Positions 24,465-33,062 are shown, counted from the stretch's first letter. The stretch: 64,000 nucleotides of DNA from Saccharothrix longispora (GCF_030852425.1 NZ_NSDM01000005.1:186338-250337), one strand, 5' to 3'. Made by a program: numbers and translations. Notes: generated by a model not told the origin, from the sequence alone.

Positions 24465-25142
24465 TCAGCCCGTCGCCGACGGCGTCGCGGAGGACGCCGT
24501 CGAGGGCGCCGTCCACAGCCCGGTGATCGCGTCGACCAGCCCGGTCGCGGCCTCGTCCCAGGTGCGCCTCGGCGTGTCGGAGCCCTCGGCGAGGGCGCGT
24601 TCCCGCTCGGCGCAGACTTGCACGACCAGGTGGCGGACCATGTGGGCGCGATCGGCCCGCACCGCGTCGGGCACGTCGGGCAGGCACGCGTGCAACCGGT
24701 CCAGCACCTGCCGCAGCGACGGGTCCGCGAGCGACTCCTCGGCCATGATCCCCCGGAACGCGGGGTCGGCCGTCACCTGCGCGCCGAACCGGGCGAACCA
24801 CGTCGGGTCGCCCAGCGAGGCGAGGTGCGCGGTCACCGGCCGCACCAGGCAGTCCACCCAGGCGCGCAGGTCGGTCGGGTCGGCGACCTCCTCGACCATC
24901 GCCCGGCGCAGCGCCTCGATCGGCGCGGTGTGCCGGCGCACGACGGCGCGCACGAGGTCGGCCTTGGTGCCGAAGTGGTAGCCGACGGCGGCGTTGTTGC
25001 CCTGCCCGGCGGCGGCGCTGATCTGCCGGTTCGACACCGCGTACAGGCCCTGCTCGGCGAACAGCCGCTCCGCCGCGGTCAGGATCTGCTGCCGCGTCGC
25101 CCCGACCTGCTCGGCGCGCGGCCTCCTGCCCGCCTCCGTCAC
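24465..25142 (-). CDS. TetR-family regulator, tandem paralogue
   Basis: From GTG 25142 the protein is 225 residues, with the TetR helix-turn-helix (RQQILTAAERLFAEQGLYAVSNRQISAAAG, then NNAAVGYHFGTKADLVRAVV). It closely mirrors the adjacent TetR protein. Differences concentrate in the ligand domain and C-terminus, which ends in a low-complexity TAPSTASSATPSATG tail. The two lie in tandem on one strand with a 113-bp gap. Whether it binds the same operator is unknown. Other GTG starts a few codons away (25145, 25151, 25154) are equally possible. Confidence 0.85.
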   Translation of the reverse strand: MTEAGRRPRAEQVGATRQQILTAAERLFAEQGLYAVSNRQISAAAGQGNNAAVGYHFGTKADLVRAVVRRHTAPIEALRRAMVEEVADPTDLRAWVDCLVRPVTAHLASLGDPTWFARFGAQVTADPAFRGIMAEESLADPSLRQVLDRLHACLPDVPDAVRADRAHMVRHLVVQVCAERERALAEGSDTPRRTWDEAATGLVDAITGLWTAPSTASSATPSATG

Positions 25143-25478
25143 CACGCGCACCACCGTACAGGCCGGGAGGGCGCCCCGACGGGCGTCAGCGGGCCGGGAG
25201 CGCAGCAGGCCCCGGTCGAACGCGTCCGGCTGCTCGACGTCCGTCGCGTGACCGGCCCGGTCGACGACGGCCTCCGATCCGCACCGGGGCGAGGGAGGCC
25301 GCCGCGGCGGCGCGGGAGGCACTCGTGGTGGCCGTGCCGGCCCGCGCGGCGCAGGCCCGGATCGTGTTGCCGCTCATCGAACCGCCGACGAACGCGGCCC
25401 GCTCAGGTCCGGTCCTTCGAGGACGGTGCGCACGTCGCGGGCGCGTCCCCGCGACCCGGGGACGCGCCCGCGCGGGGC
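25143..25478. other. 336-bp gap with no supported gene
   Basis: Reading frames here are all uninterrupted but show no recognisable protein. A short plus-strand stretch reads ARIVLPLIEPPTNAARSG, which might be a fragment of something older. The only clear element is the terminator hairpin at its right end. Confidence 0.5.
25437..25471 (-). terminator. Terminator of the FMN reductase gene
   Basis: Perfect 14-bp arms GCGGGCGCGTCCCC (25437-25450) and GGGGACGCGCCCGC (25458-25471) with a 7-nt loop, 7 bases past the stop codon of the minus-strand FMN reductase gene. Confidence 0.75.
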
Positions 25479-26036
25479 TCAGGCCGCGACGCCGACGCGG
25501 CCGGACAGACCGGCCAGGACCTCGACCAGGCGGGCGGTCACCTCGGCGTCGTCCACCGGGTGGGTTTCGGCGAAGCGGGTCACCGAGGCGGGGATGGACA
25601 GCGTCAGGTCGTCGGCCACGGCGGCGCCGGCGATGCGGACCGCCTTGCGCGCCTCGTCCTGCGCCCACACGCCGCCGTACTGGCCGAACGCGGTGCCGAC
25701 GACGGCCACCGGCTTGCCGGACAGGGCACCCGCGCCGAAGGGCCGGGACAGCCAGTCGATGGCGTTCTTCAGCACGGCCGGGATCGTGCCGTTGTACTCC
25801 GGGGAGAACAGCAGCAGCGCGTCGGCGTCGCCCACGGCGCGGCGCAGCTCCGCCGCCGCCTGCGGCACGTCGCCCTCGACGTCGATGTCCTCGTTGTAGA
25901 AGGGCACGGAGGCCAGTCCCTCGTGCAGCGCCACCTCGACGCCCTCGGGGGCGAGCCGGACGGCGGCCTCGGCGAGCTGGCGGTTGTGCGACGCGGCGCG
26001 GAGGCTGCCGACGAGAGCGAGGATGCGAACGGTCAT
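25479..26036 (-). CDS. NADPH-dependent FMN reductase/quinone reductase
   Basis: The 185-residue flavodoxin-like protein has the FMN loop ALVGSLRAASHNRQLAEAA (about 6-24), SPEYNGTIPAVLKNAIDWLSR (about 76-96) with the NADPH-binding SPEYN motif, and VAVVGTAFGQYGG. Members reduce FMN, quinones, azo dyes or metal ions with NADPH. It is divergent from a TetR gene, and the two share a perfect palindrome, so it is very likely induced when that repressor binds its ligand. ATG 26036 has GGGGAG upstream. Confidence 0.9.
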   Translation of the reverse strand: MTVRILALVGSLRAASHNRQLAEAAVRLAPEGVEVALHEGLASVPFYNEDIDVEGDVPQAAAELRRAVGDADALLLFSPEYNGTIPAVLKNAIDWLSRPFGAGALSGKPVAVVGTAFGQYGGVWAQDEARKAVRIAGAAVADDLTLSIPASVTRFAETHPVDDAEVTARLVEVLAGLSGRVGVAA

Positions 26037-26088
26037 CGGGGTGCTCCCCAGGTGAGTGCGGGTGGTGCGCGGTCCGGTACCCCACGAT

Positions 26089-26108
26089 AAACGGACCACG
26101 GTCCGTTT
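26089..26108. promoter_or_regulatory. Perfect TetR operator between divergent genes
   Basis: AAACGGACC (26089-26097) and GGTCCGTTT (26100-26108) are perfect inverted arms around two bases. The site is in the 94-bp gap between the FMN reductase and TetR genes and has the ACGGACC-type sequence typical of many TetR operators. Confidence 0.85.
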
Positions 26109-26130
26109 CTCTTCCGGCTAGGCTTCGACC

Positions 26131-26754
26131 GTGAGCGAGCCCACAGCACCGCGCGGGCGGGTGCTCCCGCTGACCCCCGTGCACGCGGCACCGAGGCTGC
26201 GCGCCGACGCCGTGCGCAACCGGGCCCGCCTGCTGGAGGCCGCGACCCGCCTGGCCGCCGAGCACGGCGCGGCCAACCTGACCATGGAGGCCGTGGCCGC
26301 CGCGGCGTCGGTCGGCAAGGGCACCGTGTCCCGCCGCTTCGGCGACCGCAACGGCCTCCTGCTGGCCCTGCTGGACCACCAGGAACAACGCCTCCAGGAG
26401 GCGTTCATCACCGGACCCCCGCCGCTCGGCCCGGGCGCGGACCCGGTGCGGCGCCTGCTCGCCTTCGGGCCCGCCGTGATGCGTCACGAGCACGCCCACC
26501 GCGACCTCTACCTGGCCGCCGACCCGGGTCCGGACCGCCGCTTCACCGCCCCGGCCCGGCGCGTCCGCATCGCCCACCTGACCACGCTGCTCCGCCAGGC
26601 CACCGGCGACGCCGACGTGGACGTGCTCGCCCACACCCTGCTGGCGTCCCTCGACACCGCCCTGGTCCACCACCTGACGACCCGGCTGGGCATGCCACTG
26701 GCCCGGGTCGGGGCGGGCTGGGCCGACCTGGTGACCCGGCTCACCGCCCGCTGA
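26131..26754 (+). CDS. TetR-family regulator, divergent from the FMN reductase gene
   Basis: The 207-residue protein has a TetR helix-turn-helix (RARLLEAATRLAAEHGAANLTMEAVAAAASVGKGTVSRRFGDRNGLL, about residues 31-77) preceded by a 30-residue basic and Pro-rich arm, and a helical ligand-binding domain. GTG 26131 starts 22 bases after the shared palindrome, so the protein should repress both itself and the reductase. The ligand is probably an electrophile or quinone (inference from the target). Confidence 0.9.
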   Translation: MSEPTAPRGRVLPLTPVHAAPRLRADAVRNRARLLEAATRLAAEHGAANLTMEAVAAAASVGKGTVSRRFGDRNGLLLALLDHQEQRLQEAFITGPPPLGPGADPVRRLLAFGPAVMRHEHAHRDLYLAADPGPDRRFTAPARRVRIAHLTTLLRQATGDADVDVLAHTLLASLDTALVHHLTTRLGMPLARVGAGWADLVTRLTAR

Positions 26755-26878
26755 CGGAAGGCGACGGAAGTGCGCCGGCACGTCGGGTCTGCCAGGGTTG
26801 GACGATGCCCACCGTGAACGCCACCGGCCACTGCCGGACGCCGGACGCGCTCCCCTCCCGCGCCGGCGCGCCGAGGTG

Positions 26879-28108
26879 ATGACGGGGATCGGGCGCCGGG
26901 CCGAGGCCGGGGCGGACCACGACCGCGCCGGGTCCGCGGCGCTGTCCCCGGACCTGGCCGAGGACCTGTACGAGAACGCGCCGTGCGGGAACCTGGTGAC
27001 CCTGCCGGACGGGCGGATCGCCAAGGTCAACGCGACGCTGCTGCGCTGGCTGGGCCGCACCCGCGAGGAGCTGGTCGGGCTGCGGTTCGCCGACCTGCTG
27101 TCGGTCGGCGGCCGGATCTACCACGAGACGCACCTCGCGCCGCTGCTGAGCATGCACGGTGAGGTCAACGGAGTCGCGCTGGAACTGCTGACCGCCGACG
27201 GCGACCGGTTGCCGGTGCTGCTCACCGCGACGGTCCGGGAGGGCGGCGACGGGCAGGAGCCGCTGACCCGGATGACCGTGTTCGACGCCCGCGAGCGCCG
27301 CGCCTACGAACGGGAGCTGCTGCGCGCGGGCAAGGCGGCCGACGAGGCCCGCGACCGGGCGCAGCGCCTGGCCACCACCCTCCAGCGCACGCTGCTGCCG
27401 CCGGTGCTCACCGCGCCGCGCGGCGCGGAGGTCGCCGCGCACTACCACCACGCGAGCCCGGACGAGGTCGGCGGCGACTTCTACGACCTGTTCCCGCTGT
27501 CCGACGACCGGTGGGGGCTGTTCCTGGGCGACGTGTGCGGCAAGGGCGCCGAGGCGGCGGCGGTCACCTCGCTGACCCGGTACACGCTGCGCGCGGCGGC
27601 GGTGTACGACCCCGACCCGGCCGCCGTGCTCGACAACCTCAACACCGTGCTCAACCAGGAGTTCCAAGGCGGCCAGCCGCGCTTCTGCACGGTGGTCTTC
27701 GGCGTGCTCACGCCCGAGGCCGACGGGTACGCCGCGACGCTCGCCAGCGGCGGCCACCCGCCCGCGCTGCTGCTGCGCGCCGACGGGGCCGCCGACTACC
27801 TGCGCACCCCGGAAGGTCAGCTGATCGGCATCCTGCCGCACGCCAACATCGTCACCACGACCGCGCACCTCGGTCCCGGCGACACCCTGCTGCTCTACAC
27901 CGACGGCCTCACCGAGGCGCGCACCGGCACGGCCCACGACCGGTACGAGGAGACGGCGCTGCTGGAGTTCGCCACGGCCCTGGCCCCCGCCTCGGCGCCC
28001 GACGTGATCGCGGCGGTGACCCGGCTGCTGGACGACTTCGGCGAGGGCCTGGATGACGACGCGGCCGTGCTGGCCGTCGGCGTGCCCCGTCCGGCGGGAG
28101 CCCGGTGA
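26879..28108 (+). CDS. PAS-PP2C phosphatase (RsbP-like), first copy
   Basis: The 409-residue protein has a PAS domain (about 26-140: LYENAPCGNLVTLPDGRIAKVNATLLRWLG in two overlapping parts, then YHETHLAPLLSMHGE), a short coiled linker (about 150-190) and an SpoIIE-type PP2C domain with all metal-site motifs: EVGGDFYDLFPL, LGDVCGKGAEAA, GGHPPALLLR, YTDGLTEAR and DDDAAVLAV. Such enzymes dephosphorylate STAS antagonists and activate a sigma factor. The STAS gene overlaps its stop by 4 bases. It is closely similar throughout to the phosphatase at 31797-33062 but has no RsbQ gene beside it. GTG 26876 is an alternative start. Confidence 0.92.
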   Translation: MTGIGRRAEAGADHDRAGSAALSPDLAEDLYENAPCGNLVTLPDGRIAKVNATLLRWLGRTREELVGLRFADLLSVGGRIYHETHLAPLLSMHGEVNGVALELLTADGDRLPVLLTATVREGGDGQEPLTRMTVFDARERRAYERELLRAGKAADEARDRAQRLATTLQRTLLPPVLTAPRGAEVAAHYHHASPDEVGGDFYDLFPLSDDRWGLFLGDVCGKGAEAAAVTSLTRYTLRAAAVYDPDPAAVLDNLNTVLNQEFQGGQPRFCTVVFGVLTPEADGYAATLASGGHPPALLLRADGAADYLRTPEGQLIGILPHANIVTTTAHLGPGDTLLLYTDGLTEARTGTAHDRYEETALLEFATALAPASAPDVIAAVTRLLDDFGEGLDDDAAVLAVGVPRPAGAR

Positions 28109-28461
28109 GCGGCCTGCGCGTCACCACCCGGCAGCTGGAGGACTTCCACGTGGTCGCCCTCGACGGCGAACTGGACCTCGGCACCACCGCCCGCCTGCGC
28201 GACGCCGTCGGCGGCCTGGTCCTGCGCGCAGGCGACCACGTCGTGGTCGACCTGACCGCCGTGACCTTCTGCGACTCCACCGGGGTGTCCGCCCTGATCG
28301 CCGCCCGCAGGCACGCCGACGCCGCGGGCTGCCCGCTGGTCCTGGCCGGCACGCCCCCGCACATCACCAGGTTGCTGCGCGTCGTCGGCCTGCTGCCCGT
28401 GTTCCCCGCGCACTCCACCGTCGAGGAGGCCACCCGGGCACCGATCCCGCCGGTCCCGTGA
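28105..28461 (+). CDS. STAS anti-anti-sigma factor, partner of the first PP2C phosphatase
   Basis: The 118-residue STAS protein has VVALDGELDLGTTARLRDAV, the strand VVVDLTAVTFCDSTGVSALIAARRH with the conserved phospho-acceptor serine in CDSTG, and the closing HITRLLRVVGLL helix. The GTG start overlaps the phosphatase stop (GTGA), so both are made together. It should be the direct substrate of the adjacent phosphatase and, when dephosphorylated, should bind an anti-sigma kinase such as the one at 12397-12825 or one elsewhere. Confidence 0.92.
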   Translation: MSGLRVTTRQLEDFHVVALDGELDLGTTARLRDAVGGLVLRAGDHVVVDLTAVTFCDSTGVSALIAARRHADAAGCPLVLAGTPPHITRLLRVVGLLPVFPAHSTVEEATRAPIPPVP

Positions 28462-28463
28462 CG

Positions 28464-28484
28464 GCTCGCCCGGTCCGGGCGAGC
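28464..28484. terminator. Terminator hairpin between convergent genes
   Basis: GCTCGCCCGG (28464-28473) and CCGGGCGAGC (28475-28484) form a perfect hairpin between the STAS gene and the convergent lipoprotein-like gene. Confidence 0.7.
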
Positions 28485-28499
28485 ACGACGGCCGCTCCC

Positions 28500-28958
28500 C
28501 TACGGGCGGTGGCGGGTGGCGATCCTGACCACCTCGCCGCGCGCGTTGAAGAACAGCTTGGGCGCGAAGGCGTCCCGGGTGGTCTCGAACTCGCCGCGGC
28601 TCACGGGCTCGGCGCCCAGGCCGTCCGCGGTGACCTCGGGCGCGCCGGGGCCGGGGGTGAAGAAGGTGGCGTCCTCGGCGAGCCGGGCGGTCTCCGGTTT
28701 CGCGCCCGCCACCGGGACCACCCTCGGGCCCGTCCGCGACGAGGTGTCCAGGGTCGCCTCGACCCAGGTGACGGTCGTGCCGTCGACGACCAGGTCGGCG
28801 GCCACCTCCACCGGGATCTGCCGGATGAGGGAAGCGGGTCCCGCGGACGTGGTCGTCCCCCGCGCGCCCACGTCGGCGCCGTCCGCCGCGCAGGAGGCCG
28901 ACAGCAGCGGTGCGGTCGACACGAGGGCGACGAGGGTCATGCGCGCGGTGTTCCGCAC
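28500..28958 (-). CDS. Putative exported lipoprotein
   Basis: The 152-residue protein begins with a basic and hydrophobic signal (VRNTARMTLVALVSTAPLLS) followed by ASCA, a weak lipobox with Cys23. The mature part is acidic and beta-rich (EVAADLVVDGTTVTWVEATLD, then FETTRDAFAPKLFFNARGEVVRIATR). I recognise no family. GGAAGGAG lies about 9 bases before GTG 28958. It sits between the two partner-switching modules and is transcribed against the first. Confidence 0.65.
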   Translation of the reverse strand: MRNTARMTLVALVSTAPLLSASCAADGADVGARGTTTSAGPASLIRQIPVEVAADLVVDGTTVTWVEATLDTSSRTGPRVVPVAGAKPETARLAEDATFFTPGPGAPEVTADGLGAEPVSRGEFETTRDAFAPKLFFNARGEVVRIATRHRP

Positions 28959-29060
28959 GACGACGACTCCTTCCGGGGCGGTGGGGTGATCACAGCTGTG
29001 GACGCGCGGACCCCGCCGCCGGTTCCCCGGACCGATTCCCCCGGACCGGTCGCGCCACCG

Positions 29061-30020
29061 CTACAGGACGGCCGCCAGGCGCTCCAGGCCGTCGGCCGGG
29101 TCGGCGTCCGCCAGGATGAGCACGACGCTGTCCACCCCCGCGTCGAACAGCTCGGCCAGCCGCGCCCGCGCGTCGTCGGCGGTGCCGACCACCGACAGCT
29201 GCCGCACCCACTCCTCCGGCAGGCGGCGCGCGAACTCGTCCCGGTCGCCGCACTCCCGGCGCAGCGCCGCGAACTCCTCCGCGAACGGCAGCGGCGCGAG
29301 GTGCGGCGCCCAGTCGGGTTCGCCGATCCAGGCCAGGCCGGGGCGGACGGCCTCGACGGCGGTGGCGCGGTCCGGGTGGACGGAGGTGGCGTTGTAGGCC
29401 ACGAGGCGGTGCGGCCGCCGCGCGTCGACCTGGGCCAGCGCGGCGCGCGCGTACTCCGGCGTCACCGGTTCCGCCAGCACCGTGCCGTCGGCCACGCGAC
29501 CGGACACGGCCAGCGACCGCGGCCCGCGCACCCCGGCGAGGACGAGTGGCGGCACGTCCGGCACGCACGCCGGCTCCAGCCGGACCGACGGGTCGAGCGA
29601 GACGTACCGGCCGCGTTCGGCGGCCTCGCCGCGCACCAGCGCGGTCACCGCGCGGACGTGCTCCTCCAGCAGGGTCAGCGGACTGGCCGGCCACTGCCCC
29701 ACCGACCGCATCCACGCGGGCATCCCGTGCCCGACGCCGATGTCGACCCGCCCGGGGAACAGCTGCGCGAGCGTCGCGGCCTCCATGGCGGCGAACGCCG
29801 CGTTGCGGGCGCCGGCGGGCAGCAGCCCGATGCCCACCCGGATGCGGGGCGTCACGGCCAGCACGGCCGCGGCCTGGGCGACCCCGCCGCGGAACCCCAG
29901 GTCCTCCACCACCCACAGCTCGTCGAACCCGAGTTCGTCGGCGCGGCGCGCGAACGGCAGCACCGCGGCGGGCGCGAGGTCGCGCGGCAGCATCACCCCG
30001 ACCGATCCGGAACGACCCAC
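29061..30020 (-). CDS. LLM-class flavin-dependent oxidoreductase
   Basis: The 319-residue TIM-barrel protein shows the luciferase-like pattern: LPFARRADELGFDELWVVED near the N-terminus, AAVLAVTPRIRVGIGLLPAG, FPGRVDIGVGHGMPAWM (about 88-104) and a late VVGTADDARARLAELFDAGVD. Members use F420 or FMN to oxidise diverse substrates; in actinobacteria many are F420-dependent. The cofactor cannot be decided here. GTG 30020 is preceded by GAGAGGGG. It is followed by no obvious partner on its strand. Confidence 0.88.
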   Translation of the reverse strand: MGRSGSVGVMLPRDLAPAAVLPFARRADELGFDELWVVEDLGFRGGVAQAAAVLAVTPRIRVGIGLLPAGARNAAFAAMEAATLAQLFPGRVDIGVGHGMPAWMRSVGQWPASPLTLLEEHVRAVTALVRGEAAERGRYVSLDPSVRLEPACVPDVPPLVLAGVRGPRSLAVSGRVADGTVLAEPVTPEYARAALAQVDARRPHRLVAYNATSVHPDRATAVEAVRPGLAWIGEPDWAPHLAPLPFAEEFAALRRECGDRDEFARRLPEEWVRQLSVVGTADDARARLAELFDAGVDSVVLILADADPADGLERLAAVL

Positions 30021-30072
30021 GACAGCCCCTCTCGGTGGTCCTGCCTTGATCGTATCCGAGCGCCGGGGCGGG

Positions 30073-30681
30073 TCAGGCGGCCCGCTGGTCGGCCGCCGCC
30101 AGGACGAACGGGGCGAGGGCGTCCGCGATCAGCGCGTACCCGGCGGGCGAGGGGTGGAAGCGGTCCGCCGAGAACAGGCGGGGATCGGCGGCGAAGCGGC
30201 CGTGCAGGTGGGACCCGATGTCGGCCACCACCCCGCCGGCGCGCACCACCGCGTCGGCCTGGGCCCGGGCGTAGAGCCCGCTGGCCTGGGACACGAACGA
30301 CCGGTAGACGGGCGGCACGTGCGAGACGACGCCGAGGTCGGGCGCGGTGGTCACCACGACCCGCCCGCCCGCGCGGCGCAGGTCGGCGACGGCGTCGTGC
30401 AGCAGCGCGGCGCCCTGCGCGGGCGGGGTGAACGAGGTCAGGTCGTTCGCGCCGATCACGATCAGCGCCAGGTCGACGCCGGTCGGCGCGGTGGCGCGGA
30501 CCTGGGCGGCCAGGCCGGTCGACCGCGCGCCGGACACCGCGTGCACGCCGAGGTCCACCCGGTGCCCGGCCTCGCGCAGCACCTCGGCCAGCAGGTGCCC
30601 GGGGGTCTGCTCGACCCGCGCGCACCCGACACCGGCGGCGAGCGAGTCGCCGAGGACGCGGAAGCGGAGTTGTTCGCTCAT
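30073..30681 (-). CDS. SGNH/GDSL-family hydrolase
   Basis: The 202-residue protein has the SGNH blocks: block I LGDSLAAGVG with the nucleophile serine, block III VIGANDLTSF, and block V FSADRFHPSPAGY with the Asp-x-x-His pair. This fold covers acyl-esterases, lipases and polysaccharide deacetylases. No signal peptide is visible, so a cytosolic esterase is likely. ATG 30681 is used; GTG 30684 is equally possible. It lies 52 bases from the LLM gene on the same strand. Confidence 0.9.
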   Translation of the reverse strand: MSEQLRFRVLGDSLAAGVGCARVEQTPGHLLAEVLREAGHRVDLGVHAVSGARSTGLAAQVRATAPTGVDLALIVIGANDLTSFTPPAQGAALLHDAVADLRRAGGRVVVTTAPDLGVVSHVPPVYRSFVSQASGLYARAQADAVVRAGGVVADIGSHLHGRFAADPRLFSADRFHPSPAGYALIADALAPFVLAAADQRAA

Positions 30682-30732
30682 CACCCCCTACAACGCGCGG
30701 GCGTGCCCGCGTGCTCCCGCGTGAGGCCGATC

Positions 30733-30945
30733 TCATACCTCCGCGGTGGGCGCGGTGACCAGGGCGTCGAGCAGGAGTTCGCCGGCCTCCTCCCAGTCGT
30801 GGCCGGGCGCGCCGGCGGCGTCCAGCAGCGTGGCGCGCAGGCGGTCCATCGGCTCGTCCCCTCGCCACCGGCCGGGGACCTGCTCGACCCGTCGACGACA
30901 CCGCCACCGCGCGAACGGTTCGTGACACGCGGTGACGGCGGTCAT
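30733..30945 (-). CDS. Small hypothetical protein divergent from rsbQ
   Basis: The 70-residue reading frame opens at ATG 30945, with GGGGGAAG about 7 bases upstream. It has a basic and Cys-containing N-terminal half (FARWRCRRRVEQVPGRW) and an acidic helical second half (HDWEEAGELLLDALVTAP). A shorter 38-residue reading from ATG 30849 is possible. It is unlike any family I know. It lies 36 bases from, and divergent to, the rsbQ gene, so the two may share a promoter region. Confidence 0.45.
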   Translation of the reverse strand: MTAVTACHEPFARWRCRRRVEQVPGRWRGDEPMDRLRATLLDAAGAPGHDWEEAGELLLDALVTAPTAEV

Positions 30946-30969
30946 GCCGACTTCCCCCGGCGGTGGTGG

Positions 30970-30975
30970 GATAAT
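30970..30975 (+). promoter_or_regulatory. Possible -10 element giving a leaderless rsbQ transcript
   Basis: GATAAT lies 6 bases before ATG 30982, so transcription would begin at or next to the start codon. No clear ribosome-binding site precedes this ATG, consistent with a leaderless mRNA. No good -35 box is seen. Confidence 0.4.
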
Positions 30976-30981
30976 GCCACG

Positions 30982-31797
30982 ATGGACGTGCGGAGCAGGA
31001 ACAACGTGACCGTCTCCGGTCGTGCGGACGGCCGACCGCTGGTGTTCTCGCACGGTTTCGGCTGCGACCAGAACATGTGGCGACTGGTGGCGCCCGCGTT
31101 CGAGGCGGAGCACCGGGTGGTGCTGTTCGACCACGTCGGCGCCGGGAACTCCGACCTGTCGGCGTGGCGGCCGGAGCGCTACTCGTCGTTGCGCGGCTAC
31201 GCCTCCGACGTCCTGGAACTGCTGGACGAACTGGACCTGCGCGACGCGGTGTTCGTCGGGCACTCGGTGAGCGCGATGATCGGCGTCCTGGCCGCGAACG
31301 AGGACCCGTCGCGCTTCGGCGCCCTGGTCCTGGTGGGGCCGTCGCCGCGCTACGTGGACGACGGCGACTACGTCGGCGGGTTCACCGCCGAGGACATCGA
31401 GGAGCTGCTGGACTCCCTGGACAGCAACTACCTGGGCTGGTCGGCCGCGATGGCGCCGGCCATCATGGGCAACCCGGAGCGCCCGGAGCTGGGCCGGGAG
31501 CTGACCGAGAGCTTCTGCCGCACCGACCCGGAGATCGCCCGGCACTTCGCGCGCGTGACGTTCCTGTCGGACAACCGCGACGACCTGGCCGGGGTGAGCG
31601 TGCCGACCCTGGTCCTCCAGTGCCGCGAGGACGTCATCGCCCACCGGCGCGTCGGCGAGTTCGTGCACCGCGCCGTGCCCGGCAGCGAGTTCGTCGTGCT
31701 CGACGCGACCGGGCACTGCCCGAACCTGAGCGCGCCGGGGGAGACCACCGCCGCCATCCGGGACTTCCTGGACCGTTCCGGGAGCGCGCGACCGTGA
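30982..31797 (+). CDS. rsbQ: RsbQ-type alpha/beta hydrolase, energy-stress signalling
   Basis: The 271-residue protein matches Bacillus RsbQ in length and along its whole sequence: PLVFSHGFGCDQNMWRLVAP, VVLFDHVGAGNSDLSAW, FVGHSVSAMIGVLAA, NYLGWSAAMAP, IARHFARVTFLSDNRDDL and LQCREDVIA. The catalytic triad is Ser95, Asp217 and His245. RsbQ is needed for RsbP to respond to energy stress and belongs to the same branch as the plant KAI2/D14 receptors. The very next gene is an RsbP-like PAS-PP2C phosphatase, overlapping by one base, which makes the assignment firm. Confidence 0.93.
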   Translation: MDVRSRNNVTVSGRADGRPLVFSHGFGCDQNMWRLVAPAFEAEHRVVLFDHVGAGNSDLSAWRPERYSSLRGYASDVLELLDELDLRDAVFVGHSVSAMIGVLAANEDPSRFGALVLVGPSPRYVDDGDYVGGFTAEDIEELLDSLDSNYLGWSAAMAPAIMGNPERPELGRELTESFCRTDPEIARHFARVTFLSDNRDDLAGVSVPTLVLQCREDVIAHRRVGEFVHRAVPGSEFVVLDATGHCPNLSAPGETTAAIRDFLDRSGSARP

Positions 31798-33062
31798 TGT
31801 GCGCGGCCGGGGCACGGGTGGGCGAGCCCGAGGAGCCCGGGGACGACGGCGACCGGTGGTCCGACGAGCGGGTGGTGTTCTCCTCGCTGCTGGAGGACAG
31901 CGCCGAGGACCTGTACGACAACGCGCCGTGCGGCTACCTGTCCACGCTGCTGGACGGCGAGATCGCCAAGGTCAACGACACGCTGCTGGGGTGGCTCGGC
32001 TACCGCCGGGAGGACCTGGTCGGCGTGCGGCGCTTCACCGACCTGCTGACCGCGGGCGGCAAGCTGTACCACGAGACGCACTACGCGCCGATGCTGCGCA
32101 TGCACGGTGAGGCCCGCGAGCTGGCACTGGACCTGGTGGCGGCGGACGGCCGCCGGCTGCCCGTGCTGGTCACCGCCACCGTGAAGACCACCGAGGACGG
32201 CCAGCCGCAACTGGTGCGCCTCACCGTGTTCGACGCCCGCGAGCGCCGCGCGTACGAGCGGGAGCTGCTGGAGGCCAAGCGGAAGGCCGAGCGGGAGCGC
32301 GAACGCCTGGAGCGCCTCACCGGCACCCTCCAGCGGACCCTGCTGCCCGACGCGCTGCCCGGGATCGACGGCCTCGACGTCGCGGCGCACTACCAGGCCG
32401 CGTCCGTCGACCAGGTGGGCGGCGACTTCTACGACCTGTTCCCGCTGGGCGGGGACCGGTGGGGGTTCTTCCTCGGCGACGTGTGCGGCAAGGGGCCCGA
32501 GGCGGCCGTGCTGACCTCGCTCACCCGCTACGCCCTGCGGGCCGCCGCCACCGTGCACGACACCGACCCGGTCGCGGTGCTGACCACGCTCAACGCGGTC
32601 CTGCTCCAGCACCGCCGACCCGGCGCGCCGCGGTTCTGCACCGTCCTGTTCGGACTGCTGGAACCGGACGGCGACGGTTTCGCCGTCACCCTCGCGGGCG
32701 GCGGGCACCCGCCGGCACTGCTGCTGCGCGCCACCGGCGGGGTGGAGGCGCTGCACACCACCGGCGGGCAGCTCGTCGGCGCGCTGGCCAACGCCCGGTT
32801 CGCCACCACCTCGGCGCGGTTGGAGCCCGGTGACGTGTTCGTCCTCTACTCCGACGGACTCACCGAGGCCCGCCGCGCCGACGGCACGATGTTGGAGGAG
32901 GAGGGCCTGGCCGAGGCGGCCGCCGGGTTCACCGGCCTGCGCGCGCCCGCCGTGGTCGAGTCCCTGGTGGACCTGCTGGAGAAGTGGTCCGAGATGCCGT
33001 CGGACGACACCGCCGTCCTCGCGATCGGGGTGGTCCCCGCGGAGGCGCCGTGTTCGACGTGA
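31797..33062 (+). CDS. rsbP: RsbP-type PAS-PP2C phosphatase, second copy
   Basis: The 421-residue protein has a PAS domain (about 35-150: LYDNAPCGYLSTLLDGEIAK, then YHETHYAPMLRMHGE), a charged coiled-coil linker (LLEAKRKAERERERLERLTG, about 160-180) and a PP2C domain with VGGDFYDLFPL, LGDVCGKGPEAAV, GGGHPPALLLR, YSDGLTEAR and SDDTAVLAI. In Bacillus, RsbP dephosphorylates RsbV under energy stress after RsbQ acts on a small molecule sensed by PAS. ATG 31797 shares a base with the rsbQ stop, and the STAS gene overlaps its end by 13 bases. Close similarity to the 26879-28108 protein points to duplication. Confidence 0.93.
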   Translation: MCAAGARVGEPEEPGDDGDRWSDERVVFSSLLEDSAEDLYDNAPCGYLSTLLDGEIAKVNDTLLGWLGYRREDLVGVRRFTDLLTAGGKLYHETHYAPMLRMHGEARELALDLVAADGRRLPVLVTATVKTTEDGQPQLVRLTVFDARERRAYERELLEAKRKAERERERLERLTGTLQRTLLPDALPGIDGLDVAAHYQAASVDQVGGDFYDLFPLGGDRWGFFLGDVCGKGPEAAVLTSLTRYALRAAATVHDTDPVAVLTTLNAVLLQHRRPGAPRFCTVLFGLLEPDGDGFAVTLAGGGHPPALLLRATGGVEALHTTGGQLVGALANARFATTSARLEPGDVFVLYSDGLTEARRADGTMLEEEGLAEAAAGFTGLRAPAVVESLVDLLEKWSEMPSDDTAVLAIGVVPAEAPCST

